Shown here: positions 14,650 to 22,301 of the stretch, one piece after another | Layout: each line of letters starts with the position of its first letter | How positions within the stretch are numbered: the stretch's first letter is position 1 | Assembly (NCBI GenBank): GCA_947626175.1 | Contig: CANQRE010000003.1 | Coordinates: 1-36,479 of the forward strand | Source of the DNA: an uncultured Clostridia bacterium | GTDB taxonomy: Bacteria; Bacillota; Clostridia; Christensenellales; UBA1242 | DNA: 36,479 bases | Reading direction: 5' to 3' | Notes under the pieces: model-generated | Database searches by the model: none | What the model was told of the DNA's origin: nothing | Seen by the model: the letters and a program-made list of their open reading frames with translations, nothing else | Made by a program: the position numbers and the translations under genes

Positions 14650-15792
14650 TTATGTTAATTTTTGCCTTTTAACAAGTGTTCTTAAAGCCAGCACAAGTTT
14701 TTGAACATCTGAAAAAGATGAAAAATATGAAAGCGAAACTCTGACAGCCCCCTGATCCAAAAGCCCAAGTGCTTCGTGTTTTTTTGCTGCGCAGTGATAG
14801 CCGCCGCGCACACAAATTCCCCATTTTTCATCAAGGAAAGTGGCAACTTCGGTTGAGTGAAGTGAAGGAACGTTAAATGCAAAAACGCCTTTTGCATTTT
14901 CTGTTGTTGTGTAAATGTTGATTGGAAGTGATGAAAGTTCATAGTGCAAAAATGTTGTCAAATCATCGAGATGCTCCCTGATTGCATCAAAGTTTTCATT
15001 CACAAAATCAATCCCGCCGCCTAACGCCAAAATTGCAGGGGTGGGAAGAGTTCCAACTTCAAATCTCTCAGGCGCGCCCAATGGCTGAACAAGTTCAAGC
15101 GAGTTTGTGCCAGTTCCGCCAAACATTGTTGGCTCAATGATATCGGGATTTTTTGCAAGCAAAACTCCAAGGCCTTGCAAAGCATAAAAGCCTTTGTGGG
15201 GAGCAAGGGTCAAAAAGTCAATGCCAAAATTTTTCATATCAATTTTTTCATGTCCGGCACTTTGTGCTCCGTCAACCAAAAACAGAATATCTTTTTCTTT
15301 GCACATTTTTCCAACACCTTCAATGTCGCAGGTGTCGCCGTTGACATTTGAAATGTGGTTGCAAATCACAAGATATGTGTTTGGCCGCAAGCATTTTTCA
15401 ATGTCTTGCCTTGTCAGTATTCCAGGGCTTGATTGTTTTGCAACTGTGTAGTCAATCACTCCATTTGTTTTCAAATGTTCCAGCACTCTCAAAACAGAGT
15501 TGTGATCGTTTTCAGTGCAAACAACGTGCCCGCCTTTTTTTACTGTGCCCAAAATTGCTTCGTTGAGCGCGGCAGAACAACTTGCGGTGAAAAGAACGTT
15601 GTTTTCATTTCCAAGGTTAAACATGTCGCTCAGTTTTTTTCTCACCGAGCAAACTTCCACCGCTGCGGCAATGCTTTGTTTGTGACCACTTCTTCCAGGG
15701 TTGGCGGCAAATTTGGTCATTGCCAAATTCACTGCACGCAAAACTTGTTTTGGTTTTACAAAGGTTGATGAGCTGTTGTCAAGGTAAATCAT
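14650..15792 (-). CDS. Cysteine desulfurase family protein (class V aminotransferase fold)
   Basis: 380 residues, PLP enzyme that removes sulfur (or selenium) from cysteine-type substrates. Seen: YLDNSSST near the N-terminus, cofactor Asp/Gln in VDGAQSAG, Schiff-base Lys in APHKGFYALQG, the persulfide Cys in RGGYHCAAK, and substrate Arg in GAVRVSLSYF. The RGGYHCA context is closer to SufS/CsdB than to IscS. The start at 15792 matches family starts; a GGAGAT lies about 13 bases upstream, a long spacing. It is divergent from a DUF3343 gene, a frequent pairing thought to move sulfur or selenium. No IscU/SufU scaffold is adjacent. Confidence 0.88.
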   Translation of the reverse strand: MIYLDNSSSTFVKPKQVLRAVNLAMTKFAANPGRSGHKQSIAAAVEVCSVRKKLSDMFNLGNENNVLFTASCSAALNEAILGTVKKGGHVVCTENDHNSVLRVLEHLKTNGVIDYTVAKQSSPGILTRQDIEKCLRPNTYLVICNHISNVNGDTCDIEGVGKMCKEKDILFLVDGAQSAGHEKIDMKNFGIDFLTLAPHKGFYALQGLGVLLAKNPDIIEPTMFGGTGTNSLELVQPLGAPERFEVGTLPTPAILALGGGIDFVNENFDAIREHLDDLTTFLHYELSSLPINIYTTTENAKGVFAFNVPSLHSTEVATFLDEKWGICVRGGYHCAAKKHEALGLLDQGAVRVSLSYFSSFSDVQKLVLALRTLVKRQKLT

Positions 15793-15861
15793 ATTCGAAC
15801 AAAATCTCCTATAAAAAAATATATTGACCATGGAGAGAATTGGTGAATATGGAGAAAAATT

Positions 15862-16083
15862 ATGAGCTATGTGTATGCGGTTTTCACATCAAGAAACGAA
15901 ACTCTTTCCTTTGCTTCTCAACTTAAAAGTGCCATGATTCCATGTGCAATTTCATCAACTCCAAAGTCAGCTGGAAGGGCGTGCGGCATATCAGTTCGCT
16001 TTGCAAAGGATTATTTGATGATTGTGAAAAGCAAGTTTTCATTTGCTTATTACAAAACCTTTAAGGGCTTTTATGAAGCATGA
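15862..16083 (+). CDS. DUF3343 protein (putative Se/S carrier-like)
   Basis: 73 residues with the DUF3343 layout: a short strand (YVYAVFTS), a helix, then PCAISSTPKSAGRACGISVRF with Cys at 28 and 41, and a last strand. Family members are ferredoxin-fold-like small proteins found beside cysteine desulfurases or selenium genes. RBS TGGAGAAAAATT precedes ATG 15862. The start codons of this gene and the divergent desulfurase are 69 bases apart, so they may share control. Confidence 0.75.
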   Translation: MSYVYAVFTSRNETLSFASQLKSAMIPCAISSTPKSAGRACGISVRFAKDYLMIVKSKFSFAYYKTFKGFYEA

Positions 16084-16102
16084 CGATTTTCAATAATATG
16101 TC

Positions 16103-16150
16103 AAAAAAATGTGCAAAAAGTGGCAAAAAAACGTTAAAAAAGTCAAAAAA
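16103..16150. other. Phased A-tracts (predicted curved DNA)
   Basis: Five A-runs of five to seven bases start at 16103, 16115, 16125, 16136 and 16145, that is every 9-12 bases, close to the helical repeat. Such phasing bends DNA. It lies upstream of the lytic transglycosylase gene, which has no clear promoter or RBS. Confidence 0.55.
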
Positions 16151-16195
16151 TCAGCAATTAGGCGTAAAAATCAAATAATTTCATAACATAGCAAT

Positions 16196-16747
16196 ATGAA
16201 AAAACATTCTTTGAGTGTGATGGCTGTTTGCCATCTTTTGGTGGCGGCAACAGTTGTTGTTTGTTTGATTGGAGTTTGCTTGTTATATGGCATAATTTAT
16301 CCAACAGCGCACAAAAAGGAAATAACATTTTATGCCAATCGTTTTTTTGTTGAGCCGCCACTTGTTTTTGCAATAATAAATGTGGAAAGTTCGTTTGATG
16401 AAAAAGCGGTGTCAAAAAAAGGGGCGATTGGGCTTATGCAGCTGCTGCCCCAAACAGCCGCTTTGATGGCGGAAAAACTAAATGAAAATTTTTCACAGGA
16501 CAAACTTTTTGAAAGTGACACAAACATAAAATATGGTTGCATGTATCTTTCAATGCTGTTATCTTCGTTTGAAACAGATGAAGCCATTTGTGCATATAAT
16601 GCCGGTCCAACAAAAGTGAGAACGTGGCTGCAAAACAAAGATTATTCGTCTGACGGAAAGCATTTGTCAAAAATTCCGTATTTGGAAACAAAAGAATATC
16701 TTAAAAAAGTCAAAAAAAATTTAAGGTTTTATCAAAACAAATTGTAA
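16196..16747 (+). CDS. Membrane-anchored lytic transglycosylase (SLT domain)
   Basis: 183 residues. An uncleaved-looking signal anchor spans about residues 9-33, after MKKHS. The rest is the goose-lysozyme-like SLT domain: catalytic E64 in NVESSFDEKAVS, GAIGLMQLLPQTA at 77-89, and AYNAGP at 133-138, all intact. It would cleave peptidoglycan between MurNAc and GlcNAc outside the membrane, like small MltE/Slt-type enzymes (YjbJ-like in Bacillus). No Shine-Dalgarno is visible before ATG 16196; the Met-Lys-Lys start fits a signal anchor best. Confidence 0.87.
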   Translation: MKKHSLSVMAVCHLLVAATVVVCLIGVCLLYGIIYPTAHKKEITFYANRFFVEPPLVFAIINVESSFDEKAVSKKGAIGLMQLLPQTAALMAEKLNENFSQDKLFESDTNIKYGCMYLSMLLSSFETDEAICAYNAGPTKVRTWLQNKDYSSDGKHLSKIPYLETKEYLKKVKKNLRFYQNKL

Positions 16748-16753
16748 TTAAAG

Positions 16754-16782
16754 TTGACAAATTGCTTTGTTTTTGCTAGTCT
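16754..16782 (+). promoter_or_regulatory. Promoter of lysS operon
   Basis: TTGACA (16754-16759), 17-base spacer, TAGTCT (16777-16782) with an extended TGC upstream. It lies seven bases after the transglycosylase stop. Confidence 0.65.
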
Positions 16783-16810
16783 TTTTGCAAGGAAAACAAG
16801 GAGACAGAAA

Positions 16811-18274
16811 ATGGCAGAAACAAACAATCTTTCAAATGAAATCGATGTGAGAAGGAACAAAATTCTTTCGCTCAAACAATCGGGCGAAGTTGTTTACAAA
16901 GCAAAGTTTGACCGCACCGCAACAATAGCTCAGGCAAGAGAAATGCTTGGGAAAAAAGTTGCAATTGCCGGCAGAATGATTTTTCGCAGGGTAATGGGCA
17001 AATTTGGCTTTATGCAAATTCGCGACATCTATTCGGCAATTCAAGTTTCGGTGGGCAGAAATGAGCTTGACGAGCAAGCGTATGACTTTTATAAAAAAAT
17101 GATTGACATTGGCGACTTTGTTGGCGTGGAAGGCGAGGTTTACACAACACAAACTGGCGAAATAACTGTAAGGGCTGAAAAGGTCACTCTTTTGTCAAAG
17201 GCACTTCGTCCTCTTCCAGAAAAGTTCCATGGCCTTAGCGATATTGAAACAAAATATCGTCAACGCTATCTTGACCTTATTTCAAATGAAGATGCCAGAA
17301 AGGTGTTTTTGACCAGAAGCAAAATCGAATCTTTTATTCGCCGCTATCTTGAAGACGAAGGCTTTATTGAAGTTGAAACTCCGGTCCTTCAAACAAGTGT
17401 TTCTGGGGCAAGTGCAAAGCCATTTTTCACTCATCACAATGCCCTTGACATTGATTGCAATTTGCGTATTGCAACTGAAACGTGGCTCAAACAGTGCATA
17501 GCTGGTGGAATTGACAGAGTTTTTGAAATGGGCAAGGATTTTCGAAATGAAGGCATGGATCCATCGCATCTTCAAGAGTTCACGCAAGTTGAGTGGTATG
17601 CTTCATATTGGGATTTTGAGGACAACATAAAGTTTTACAAAGACCTTGTTGTCAAAATGCTCAAAAGTTGCCTTGGCACAACAAAAGTAACATATCAAGG
17701 CCGCGAAATCGAATTTGACAAAGAGTGGCCACGAATTGATTATGTGGATTCAATGCGCAAAATTTTGGGCTTTGACTTTTTGAGCGAAACAAACATTGAT
17801 GCTTTCAAGAAAAAAGTTGTTGAAAAAGGGCTGTTTGGCTATAACGAACTTGAAGAGTGCAAAACAATCCGCACACTTATTGATTACATTTACAAGCGCA
17901 AAATCAGAGCGGACATTGTTGAGCCAACAATTATATATAACTATCCTGCAGTGCTTATGCCGCTTGCAAGACGAAATGATGGCGACTCAAGAATTATTGA
18001 TGCCTTCCAAATTGTTGCTGGGGGAGCGGAGCTTGCAAAAGCATATTCCGAACTTGTTGACCCAATCACACAGCGTCAAACTTTGGAAGAGCAGCTTGAA
18101 GAAAAGGCAAGCGGAGATGACGAAACAATGGACGTTGATGAAGATTTCCTTCTTGCAATGGAACATGGAATGCCGCCAATCAGCGGTCTTGGATTTGGAA
18201 TTGACAGGTTTGTTCAGTTTATCTTTGACCTTCCAAACATTCGTGATGCGGTTTTGTTCCCACTTATGAGGTAA
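16811..18274 (+). CDS. lysS: Lysyl-tRNA synthetase, class II
   Basis: 487 residues; start ATG 16811 has AAGGAGACAGAAA upstream and lies after the promoter. The N-terminal OB fold (about 50-150: VAIAGRMIFRRVMGKFGFMQI) binds the anticodon. The class II core has motif 1 around FIEVETPVLQ, motif 2 FRNEGMDPSHLQEFTQVEWY, and motif 3 GLGFGIDRFVQF. It charges tRNA-Lys in the cytoplasm. It heads an operon with nth one base after its stop, then obgE and yhbY. Confidence 0.96.
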   Translation: MAETNNLSNEIDVRRNKILSLKQSGEVVYKAKFDRTATIAQAREMLGKKVAIAGRMIFRRVMGKFGFMQIRDIYSAIQVSVGRNELDEQAYDFYKKMIDIGDFVGVEGEVYTTQTGEITVRAEKVTLLSKALRPLPEKFHGLSDIETKYRQRYLDLISNEDARKVFLTRSKIESFIRRYLEDEGFIEVETPVLQTSVSGASAKPFFTHHNALDIDCNLRIATETWLKQCIAGGIDRVFEMGKDFRNEGMDPSHLQEFTQVEWYASYWDFEDNIKFYKDLVVKMLKSCLGTTKVTYQGREIEFDKEWPRIDYVDSMRKILGFDFLSETNIDAFKKKVVEKGLFGYNELEECKTIRTLIDYIYKRKIRADIVEPTIIYNYPAVLMPLARRNDGDSRIIDAFQIVAGGAELAKAYSELVDPITQRQTLEEQLEEKASGDDETMDVDEDFLLAMEHGMPPISGLGFGIDRFVQFIFDLPNIRDAVLFPLMR

Positions 18275-18275
18275 T

Positions 18276-18911
18276 ATGACAAGGTCACAAATAGTAAAAA
18301 ATTTTAATGAGCTTTATCCTGATGCAAAGTGCGAACTAAATTATTCGTCGCCATATCAGCTTTTGGTGGCGGTGATTTTGTCGGCGCAATGCACGGACAA
18401 AAGGGTTAATATCGTCACAAGTGAGCTGTTCAAGGAGTATGACACTCCGCAAAAAATGATAACTCTTTCAAACAGTGATTTGGAGCAAAAAATTCATTCA
18501 TGCGGATTTTATCACAACAAAGCACAAAACATTTTGTCAATGTCAAAGGAGCTTGTAAACAAGTTTGATGGACAAGTTCCCGATGATTTTGAAGTGCTTT
18601 GCACTCTTGCAGGCGTTGGCAGAAAAACTGCAAATGTGATGCTTTCCGAAGCGTTCAAAAAGCCGGGATTTGCTGTTGACACTCACGTTTTAAGGGTTTC
18701 AAACAGGCTTGGTCTTGCGCACAGCCTTGATCCAAACAAAGTTGAACTTGAACTTAAAAAGTTTTTCAAAAAAAAGGATTGGTCAAGGCTTCATTTTCAA
18801 ATGGTGCTTTTTGGCAGATACAAATGCAAGGCAAAAAATCCATCTTGCTCGGGCTGTCCATTCCAGAGCATATGTTCATATTATAAAACTTTGGCAAAAG
18901 TGAAATCATAA
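18276..18911 (+). CDS. nth: Endonuclease III (DNA glycosylase/AP lyase)
   Basis: 211 residues. Helix-hairpin-helix LAGVGRKTANVML with the catalytic Lys, catalytic Asp in VDTHVLRVSNRLGL, and the [4Fe-4S] cluster C-x6-C-x2-C-x5-C at the C-terminus (CKAKNPSC, SGC, PFQSIC) are all present. It removes oxidised pyrimidines. GAGGTAAT at the end of lysS serves as RBS, so translation is probably coupled. Confidence 0.96.
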   Translation: MTRSQIVKNFNELYPDAKCELNYSSPYQLLVAVILSAQCTDKRVNIVTSELFKEYDTPQKMITLSNSDLEQKIHSCGFYHNKAQNILSMSKELVNKFDGQVPDDFEVLCTLAGVGRKTANVMLSEAFKKPGFAVDTHVLRVSNRLGLAHSLDPNKVELELKKFFKKKDWSRLHFQMVLFGRYKCKAKNPSCSGCPFQSICSYYKTLAKVKS

Positions 18912-18927
18912 TTCAAATGGAGAAAAT

Positions 18928-20193
18928 ATGTTTCTTGATAGGGTGAAAATCAAAATCAAAGCGGGCAATGGCGGAAATGGACATCTAAGTTTTTTGCGCA
19001 CAAAGCTCAACATGAAGGGCGGCCCAGATGGTGGTGATGGCGGAAAGGGCGGCGACATAGTTTTTCACGCAACTGAAAACATGAACACTTTGCTTTCTTT
19101 TAGATACAAAAAAAAGTTTTGTGCCGAAAATGGTCTTGATGGCGAAAAACAACTCAAAACTGGCTCAAGTGGAAAGGATCTTGTGATAGACGTGCCTTGC
19201 GGAACGGTGATTTTGGACGCTGAAACAGAAAAAGTTATCGCCGACCTAAGCGAAAATGACATGAAGTTTGTTGCGTTAAAAGGCGGAGCTGGCGGGCATG
19301 GAAACGCATATTTCAAAACGTCAATAAAGCAAGCTCCTGCGTTTTCGCAAACTGGGGTGATAACAAAAGAGCGTGAAGTTATTTTGGAGCTTAAAACAAT
19401 TGCAGACGTTGGGCTAGTGGGCTATCCAAACGTTGGCAAATCAACTCTGTTGTCGGTGATTTCCAATGCCAATCCAAAAATTGCAAATTATCCTTTCACA
19501 ACCTTGTATCCAAATCTTGGCGTTTGTCAGGTCAAAGGTCAAACATTTGTTGTTGCGGACATTCCGGGGCTTATCGAAGGGGCAAGCGAAGGGGCAGGAC
19601 TTGGGCATTATTTCTTAAGGCACGTTGAAAGAGTAAGGCTCATCGTGCATCTCATCGATGCGTCAGAAAGTGAAGGCCGAAACGTTTTGGATGATTTCAA
19701 AGCAATCAATTTGGAACTTAAAAAATATAGTGAGGAGCTTGCAAAAACTCCACAAATTGTTGCGTTTTCAAAGGTTGATGAACTCAGCGAAAATGATTTA
19801 AACAAAAAGATTGAAAAGTTTGAAAAGCAAACGGGCATAAAGCCAATCAAGCTGTCGTCAATTTTAAATGAAGGAGTGGAGGAGCTTAAAAACAAAATGC
19901 TTGAAAAACTTTCAACTCTTCCAAAAAAGCCGCCTAAACAGGTTGAAGTTTTTGACTTTGGCGAAGAAGATAATTCAAGCGTTGAAATAACAAAAACTGG
20001 CAATGTGTTTGAAGTGTCAGGCGGAAAAATTGACAACTTTGTTCGCGGAGTTGTGCTTGATGATCCACGCAGCTTTGCCTATTTTCAAACAAGGCTCAAG
20101 GAAATGGGCATAATTGATTTGCTCAAGCAAAAAGGCCTTAAAAATGGCGACACAGTCCGCATAAAGGACATAGAATTTGAATTTGTTGAATAA
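18928..20193 (+). CDS. obgE: GTPase ObgE/CgtA
   Basis: 421 residues. Glycine-rich Obg domain (about 1-155: AGNGGNG, GGPDGGDGGKGGD), G domain (G1 GYPNVGKST, switch NYPFTTLYPN, G3 DIPGLIEGA), and a C-terminal OCT domain (about 340-421). Obg assists 50S assembly and links GTP/ppGpp level to growth. The G4 motif reads SKVD (in VAFSKVDEL) instead of the usual NKxD. RBS TGGAGAAAAT; 16 bases after nth. Confidence 0.96.
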   Translation: MFLDRVKIKIKAGNGGNGHLSFLRTKLNMKGGPDGGDGGKGGDIVFHATENMNTLLSFRYKKKFCAENGLDGEKQLKTGSSGKDLVIDVPCGTVILDAETEKVIADLSENDMKFVALKGGAGGHGNAYFKTSIKQAPAFSQTGVITKEREVILELKTIADVGLVGYPNVGKSTLLSVISNANPKIANYPFTTLYPNLGVCQVKGQTFVVADIPGLIEGASEGAGLGHYFLRHVERVRLIVHLIDASESEGRNVLDDFKAINLELKKYSEELAKTPQIVAFSKVDELSENDLNKKIEKFEKQTGIKPIKLSSILNEGVEELKNKMLEKLSTLPKKPPKQVEVFDFGEEDNSSVEITKTGNVFEVSGGKIDNFVRGVVLDDPRSFAYFQTRLKEMGIIDLLKQKGLKNGDTVRIKDIEFEFVE

Positions 20194-20213
20194 AATCATT
20201 GAGCGGCAAATTG

Positions 20214-20248
20214 GCTTGTTTAAATGAACTCAATTTGAGTCGACAAGC
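20214..20248 (+). repeat. Imperfect hairpin between obgE and yhbY
   Basis: Outer arms GCTTGT (20214-20219) and ACAAGC (20243-20248); inner arms ACTCAA (20228-20233) and TTGAGT (20235-20240). No T tract follows, so it does not look like a terminator. Confidence 0.5.
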
Positions 20249-20291
20249 GTTTGAAACTTGTAAAAAAATTTGATTTGCAAAGGGGGACAAT

Positions 20292-20588
20292 ATGTTAACT
20301 TCAAAGCAGCGAGCATATCTTCGCGCACTTGGAAATGCACTTGACAGTGTTGTGCAAATTGGCAAAGATGGTCTAAATGAAAATGCGTTTGAAGGCATAA
20401 GGCTTTTGCTTGAAGCAAGGGAGCTTATCAAAGTCAAGGTCTTAAAAAATTGCCCGCTTTCGCCAAAGGAAGTTGCAAAAAAAGTGTGTCAAAATGTTGC
20501 GGCAGAGTCTGTTCAGCAAATCGGCGCAACGATTTTGTTTTACAAAAAAAGCACAAAAAAAGATTTCAAACACATAGAGCTGCCTTAA
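20292..20588 (+). CDS. yhbY: YhbY-type CRM-domain RNA-binding protein
   Basis: 98 residues, almost entirely a CRM (CRS1/YhbY) domain: LTSKQRAYLRALGNAL at the start, VVQIGKDGLNENAF, then LIKVKVLKN and IGATILFYKKS. It is associated with 50S precursors, fitting its place after obgE. RBS AAAGGGGGACA. It converges with the membrane gene on the other strand; the two stop codons overlap. Confidence 0.92.
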   Translation: MLTSKQRAYLRALGNALDSVVQIGKDGLNENAFEGIRLLLEARELIKVKVLKNCPLSPKEVAKKVCQNVAAESVQQIGATILFYKKSTKKDFKHIELP

Positions 20589-21388
20589 AGTATTTCGCCC
20601 TTTGGCTTTGTCCGCTCAAAAGGGCTATAAAGTGACACAAGCGCCAAAGCAACAAGCAGTGAGCTGACAATGCAATAGTAAATTGTGGCCCTAACAAAAA
20701 AGGTTGAAATCAAAAGTGCAAGTGCTGACAAAAAGTAGCCTTTTGCTCGTGAGCGATTGACAGAAAATTTGACAAGCTCTTTGAAAGAAAGGGCTTTTTC
20801 TTTTTTGTATTGCATTGTGATTTCCGGCTTGATATCATAGGGGATGTAAAGTTTTTGCAGGCAATCATATTTGTCAAGCAGCAAAAATTCGCAATCAAAA
20901 TTTTTTGCAAAGGAAGCGGCTTGCGGCGAAAAGGCTCCACATGCAATCACAATTTTGTCCGGACAAACAGATTTTGTTTTGTAAAAAATGTTTGCAATGT
21001 CGTTTGGCATCAGCTCGTTATGTGACAAAAATGGCCAAAGCACAACCTTTTCGCCGCCATCGTGGCTTATCAGCACAAAGTCTTTTTTCTTTTCTGCATT
21101 ATGTTTTTTTTGAGCAAGCAAAAGAAAAAAATCAAGGGCTTTTGGCGAAATTGACAAACTTAAAAAAATATTTTCGGCCTCTTCGCGCTTTTCTTTTTTC
21201 AGCATGATAGAGTTAGATTTTTTCCTTGAAAAAAATCTTGTTGCAAGGTCAATAACAATCGTTGCGGCAAGTGAAATAATAATGCAAAGTGGCAAGGACC
21301 TAACAAAATATCTAACCCACACAAACACAAGAAAAAAGATCAGCAAAACTTTGAACAAGATTTGAAAAATGAATGAAATTTTTTGCAT
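20585..21388 (-). CDS. Membrane protein with a cytoplasmic domain resembling an inactive Mrr-like nuclease fold
   Basis: 267 residues from ATG 21388 (the frame also allows a TTG at 21409; neither has an RBS). Two N-terminal membrane segments (about 8-26 and 31-50), a soluble middle (about 60-200), and two C-terminal segments (about 217-235 and 236-255). In the middle, DFVLISHDGGEKVVLWPF then KIVIACGAFSPQAASFAKNF then EFLLLDKYDCLQKLY follow the order of strands in Mrr_cat-type domains, but no PD-(D/E)xK catalytic set is evident. The fold suggestion is tentative. It is convergent with yhbY and divergent from rsfS. Confidence 0.65.
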   Translation of the reverse strand: MQKISFIFQILFKVLLIFFLVFVWVRYFVRSLPLCIIISLAATIVIDLATRFFSRKKSNSIMLKKEKREEAENIFLSLSISPKALDFFLLLAQKKHNAEKKKDFVLISHDGGEKVVLWPFLSHNELMPNDIANIFYKTKSVCPDKIVIACGAFSPQAASFAKNFDCEFLLLDKYDCLQKLYIPYDIKPEITMQYKKEKALSFKELVKFSVNRSRAKGYFLSALALLISTFFVRATIYYCIVSSLLVALALVSLYSPFERTKPKGEIL

Positions 21389-21433
21389 ATCAAAATTTTT
21401 GACAAGCAAAACGCAAAAAATACTTAAAAATCA

Positions 21434-21462
21434 TTGTTTTTTTGAAAAAGATTATGTAAAAT
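21434..21462 (+). promoter_or_regulatory. Promoter of rsfS
   Basis: TTGTTT (21434-21439), 17-base spacer, TAAAAT (21457-21462), 16 bases before the ATG. Confidence 0.6.
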
Positions 21463-21478
21463 AATAACAAGGGAAAAC

Positions 21479-21823
21479 ATGAACACACAACTTGTAAAAA
21501 TCGTTGAGTTTTTGAAAACGCAAAAATGCAAAAACATTTCCACCTTTGATTTGTCTGATGAAAGTGCGGAAAAGTTTTTTGTGGTTGTAAGTTGCCAAAA
21601 CAACTTGGAAACAAAAAAATTGGCAGATGAGCTTAGTTTGTTTTTGAAATATGACAAGGAAAAGGATGGCTATCACAAGGGCGAATGGATTATTTTGGAC
21701 GTTGATCCAATCATTGTGCATATCTTCACAGTTGTGGACAGGGCAAAATATAACATTGACAGGTTGTATAAAAGCAAGGAAATAGATGTTTTAAAGTCGT
21801 TAAAAAAGAAAAAATCAAAGTAA
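21479..21823 (+). CDS. rsfS: Ribosomal silencing factor RsfS
   Basis: 114 residues, DUF143/Iojap family. Typical elements: an N-terminal helix, FFVVVSCQNN, KKLADEL, and GEWIILDVDPIIVHIFTVVDR with a closing YNIDRLY. It binds L14 and blocks subunit joining when nutrients are low. RBS AAGGGAAAAC. Its stop codon lies in the loop of the following terminator. Confidence 0.93.
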   Translation: MNTQLVKIVEFLKTQKCKNISTFDLSDESAEKFFVVVSCQNNLETKKLADELSLFLKYDKEKDGYHKGEWIILDVDPIIVHIFTVVDRAKYNIDRLYKSKEIDVLKSLKKKKSK

Positions 21824-21842
21824 GATGCTTTGATTTTTTTTT
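21811..21842 (+). terminator. Terminator overlapping the rsfS stop codon
   Basis: AAAATCAAAG (21811-21820) pairs with CTTTGATTTT (21828-21837), loop of seven bases holding the TAA stop, T-run to 21842. The right arm also contains the -35 of the next promoter. Confidence 0.75.
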
Positions 21843-21857
21843 AATATGTGTTAAACT
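21830..21857 (+). promoter_or_regulatory. Promoter of ywlE, apparently giving a leaderless mRNA
   Basis: TTGATT (21830-21835), 16-base spacer, TAAACT (21852-21857) with extended TGT upstream. The expected start point is at or within a base or two of ATG 21864, and no RBS is present. Confidence 0.5.
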
Positions 21858-21863
21858 TTGATC

Positions 21864-22301
21864 ATGAAAAGCTCAATAAATCTTTGCTTTGTTTGCACAG
21901 GCAACACATGCCGCTCATTTATGGCGGAAAGGATTATGAAAGCGCTCTTAAAAAAAGAGGGCATAACTTTTGTCAAAGTGTCTTCGCGCGGGCTTAATGC
22001 AACTGGCGAATATAGCGCTCCAAATGCGTGCAAGGCCTTAAAAGAGCTTGGAGTTAATTCAAGCAAACGCAAAAGTGTGAAAATCAAAAAGTTTGACCAA
22101 AAAACATTATATGTTGCAATGACAAGTGCCCACAAAGCAAAAGTTGGTGGCAGAGTGATTGAAATGAAGGATCTTGTTGGGCATGATATATTTGATCCGT
22201 ATGGCCAGGACGAGCAAACATATTTGTCTTGTGCAAAGCAAATTTATCAGGCATGTCAGGTGCTAACAAAAAAGCTTAAAACAATTGGAGGCGAGCAATG
22301 A
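21864..22301 (+). CDS. ywlE: Protein-arginine-phosphatase-like low-molecular-weight phosphatase (YwlE type)
   Basis: 145 residues. Active-site loop C11-TGNTC-R17-S with catalytic C11, and the general acid Asp in FDPYGQ. In this family a Thr at the fifth loop position (here T15, CTGNTC) marks phospho-arginine phosphatases such as YwlE, while tyrosine phosphatases usually have Ile. It is followed by rpiB with an ATGA overlap, the same pair as ywlE-ywlF in Bacillus. It should reverse McsB-type arginine phosphorylation. Start ATG 21864 was preferred over an in-frame TTG at 21858 because of the promoter position. Confidence 0.8.
   Translation: MKSSINLCFVCTGNTCRSFMAERIMKALLKKEGITFVKVSSRGLNATGEYSAPNACKALKELGVNSSKRKSVKIKKFDQKTLYVAMTSAHKAKVGGRVIEMKDLVGHDIFDPYGQDEQTYLSCAKQIYQACQVLTKKLKTIGGEQ

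Noticed and set aside
20905..21207. 100-codon plus-strand open frame opposite the membrane gene
   Set aside because: Antisense to a protein with clear membrane topology; no RBS, basic low-complexity product.
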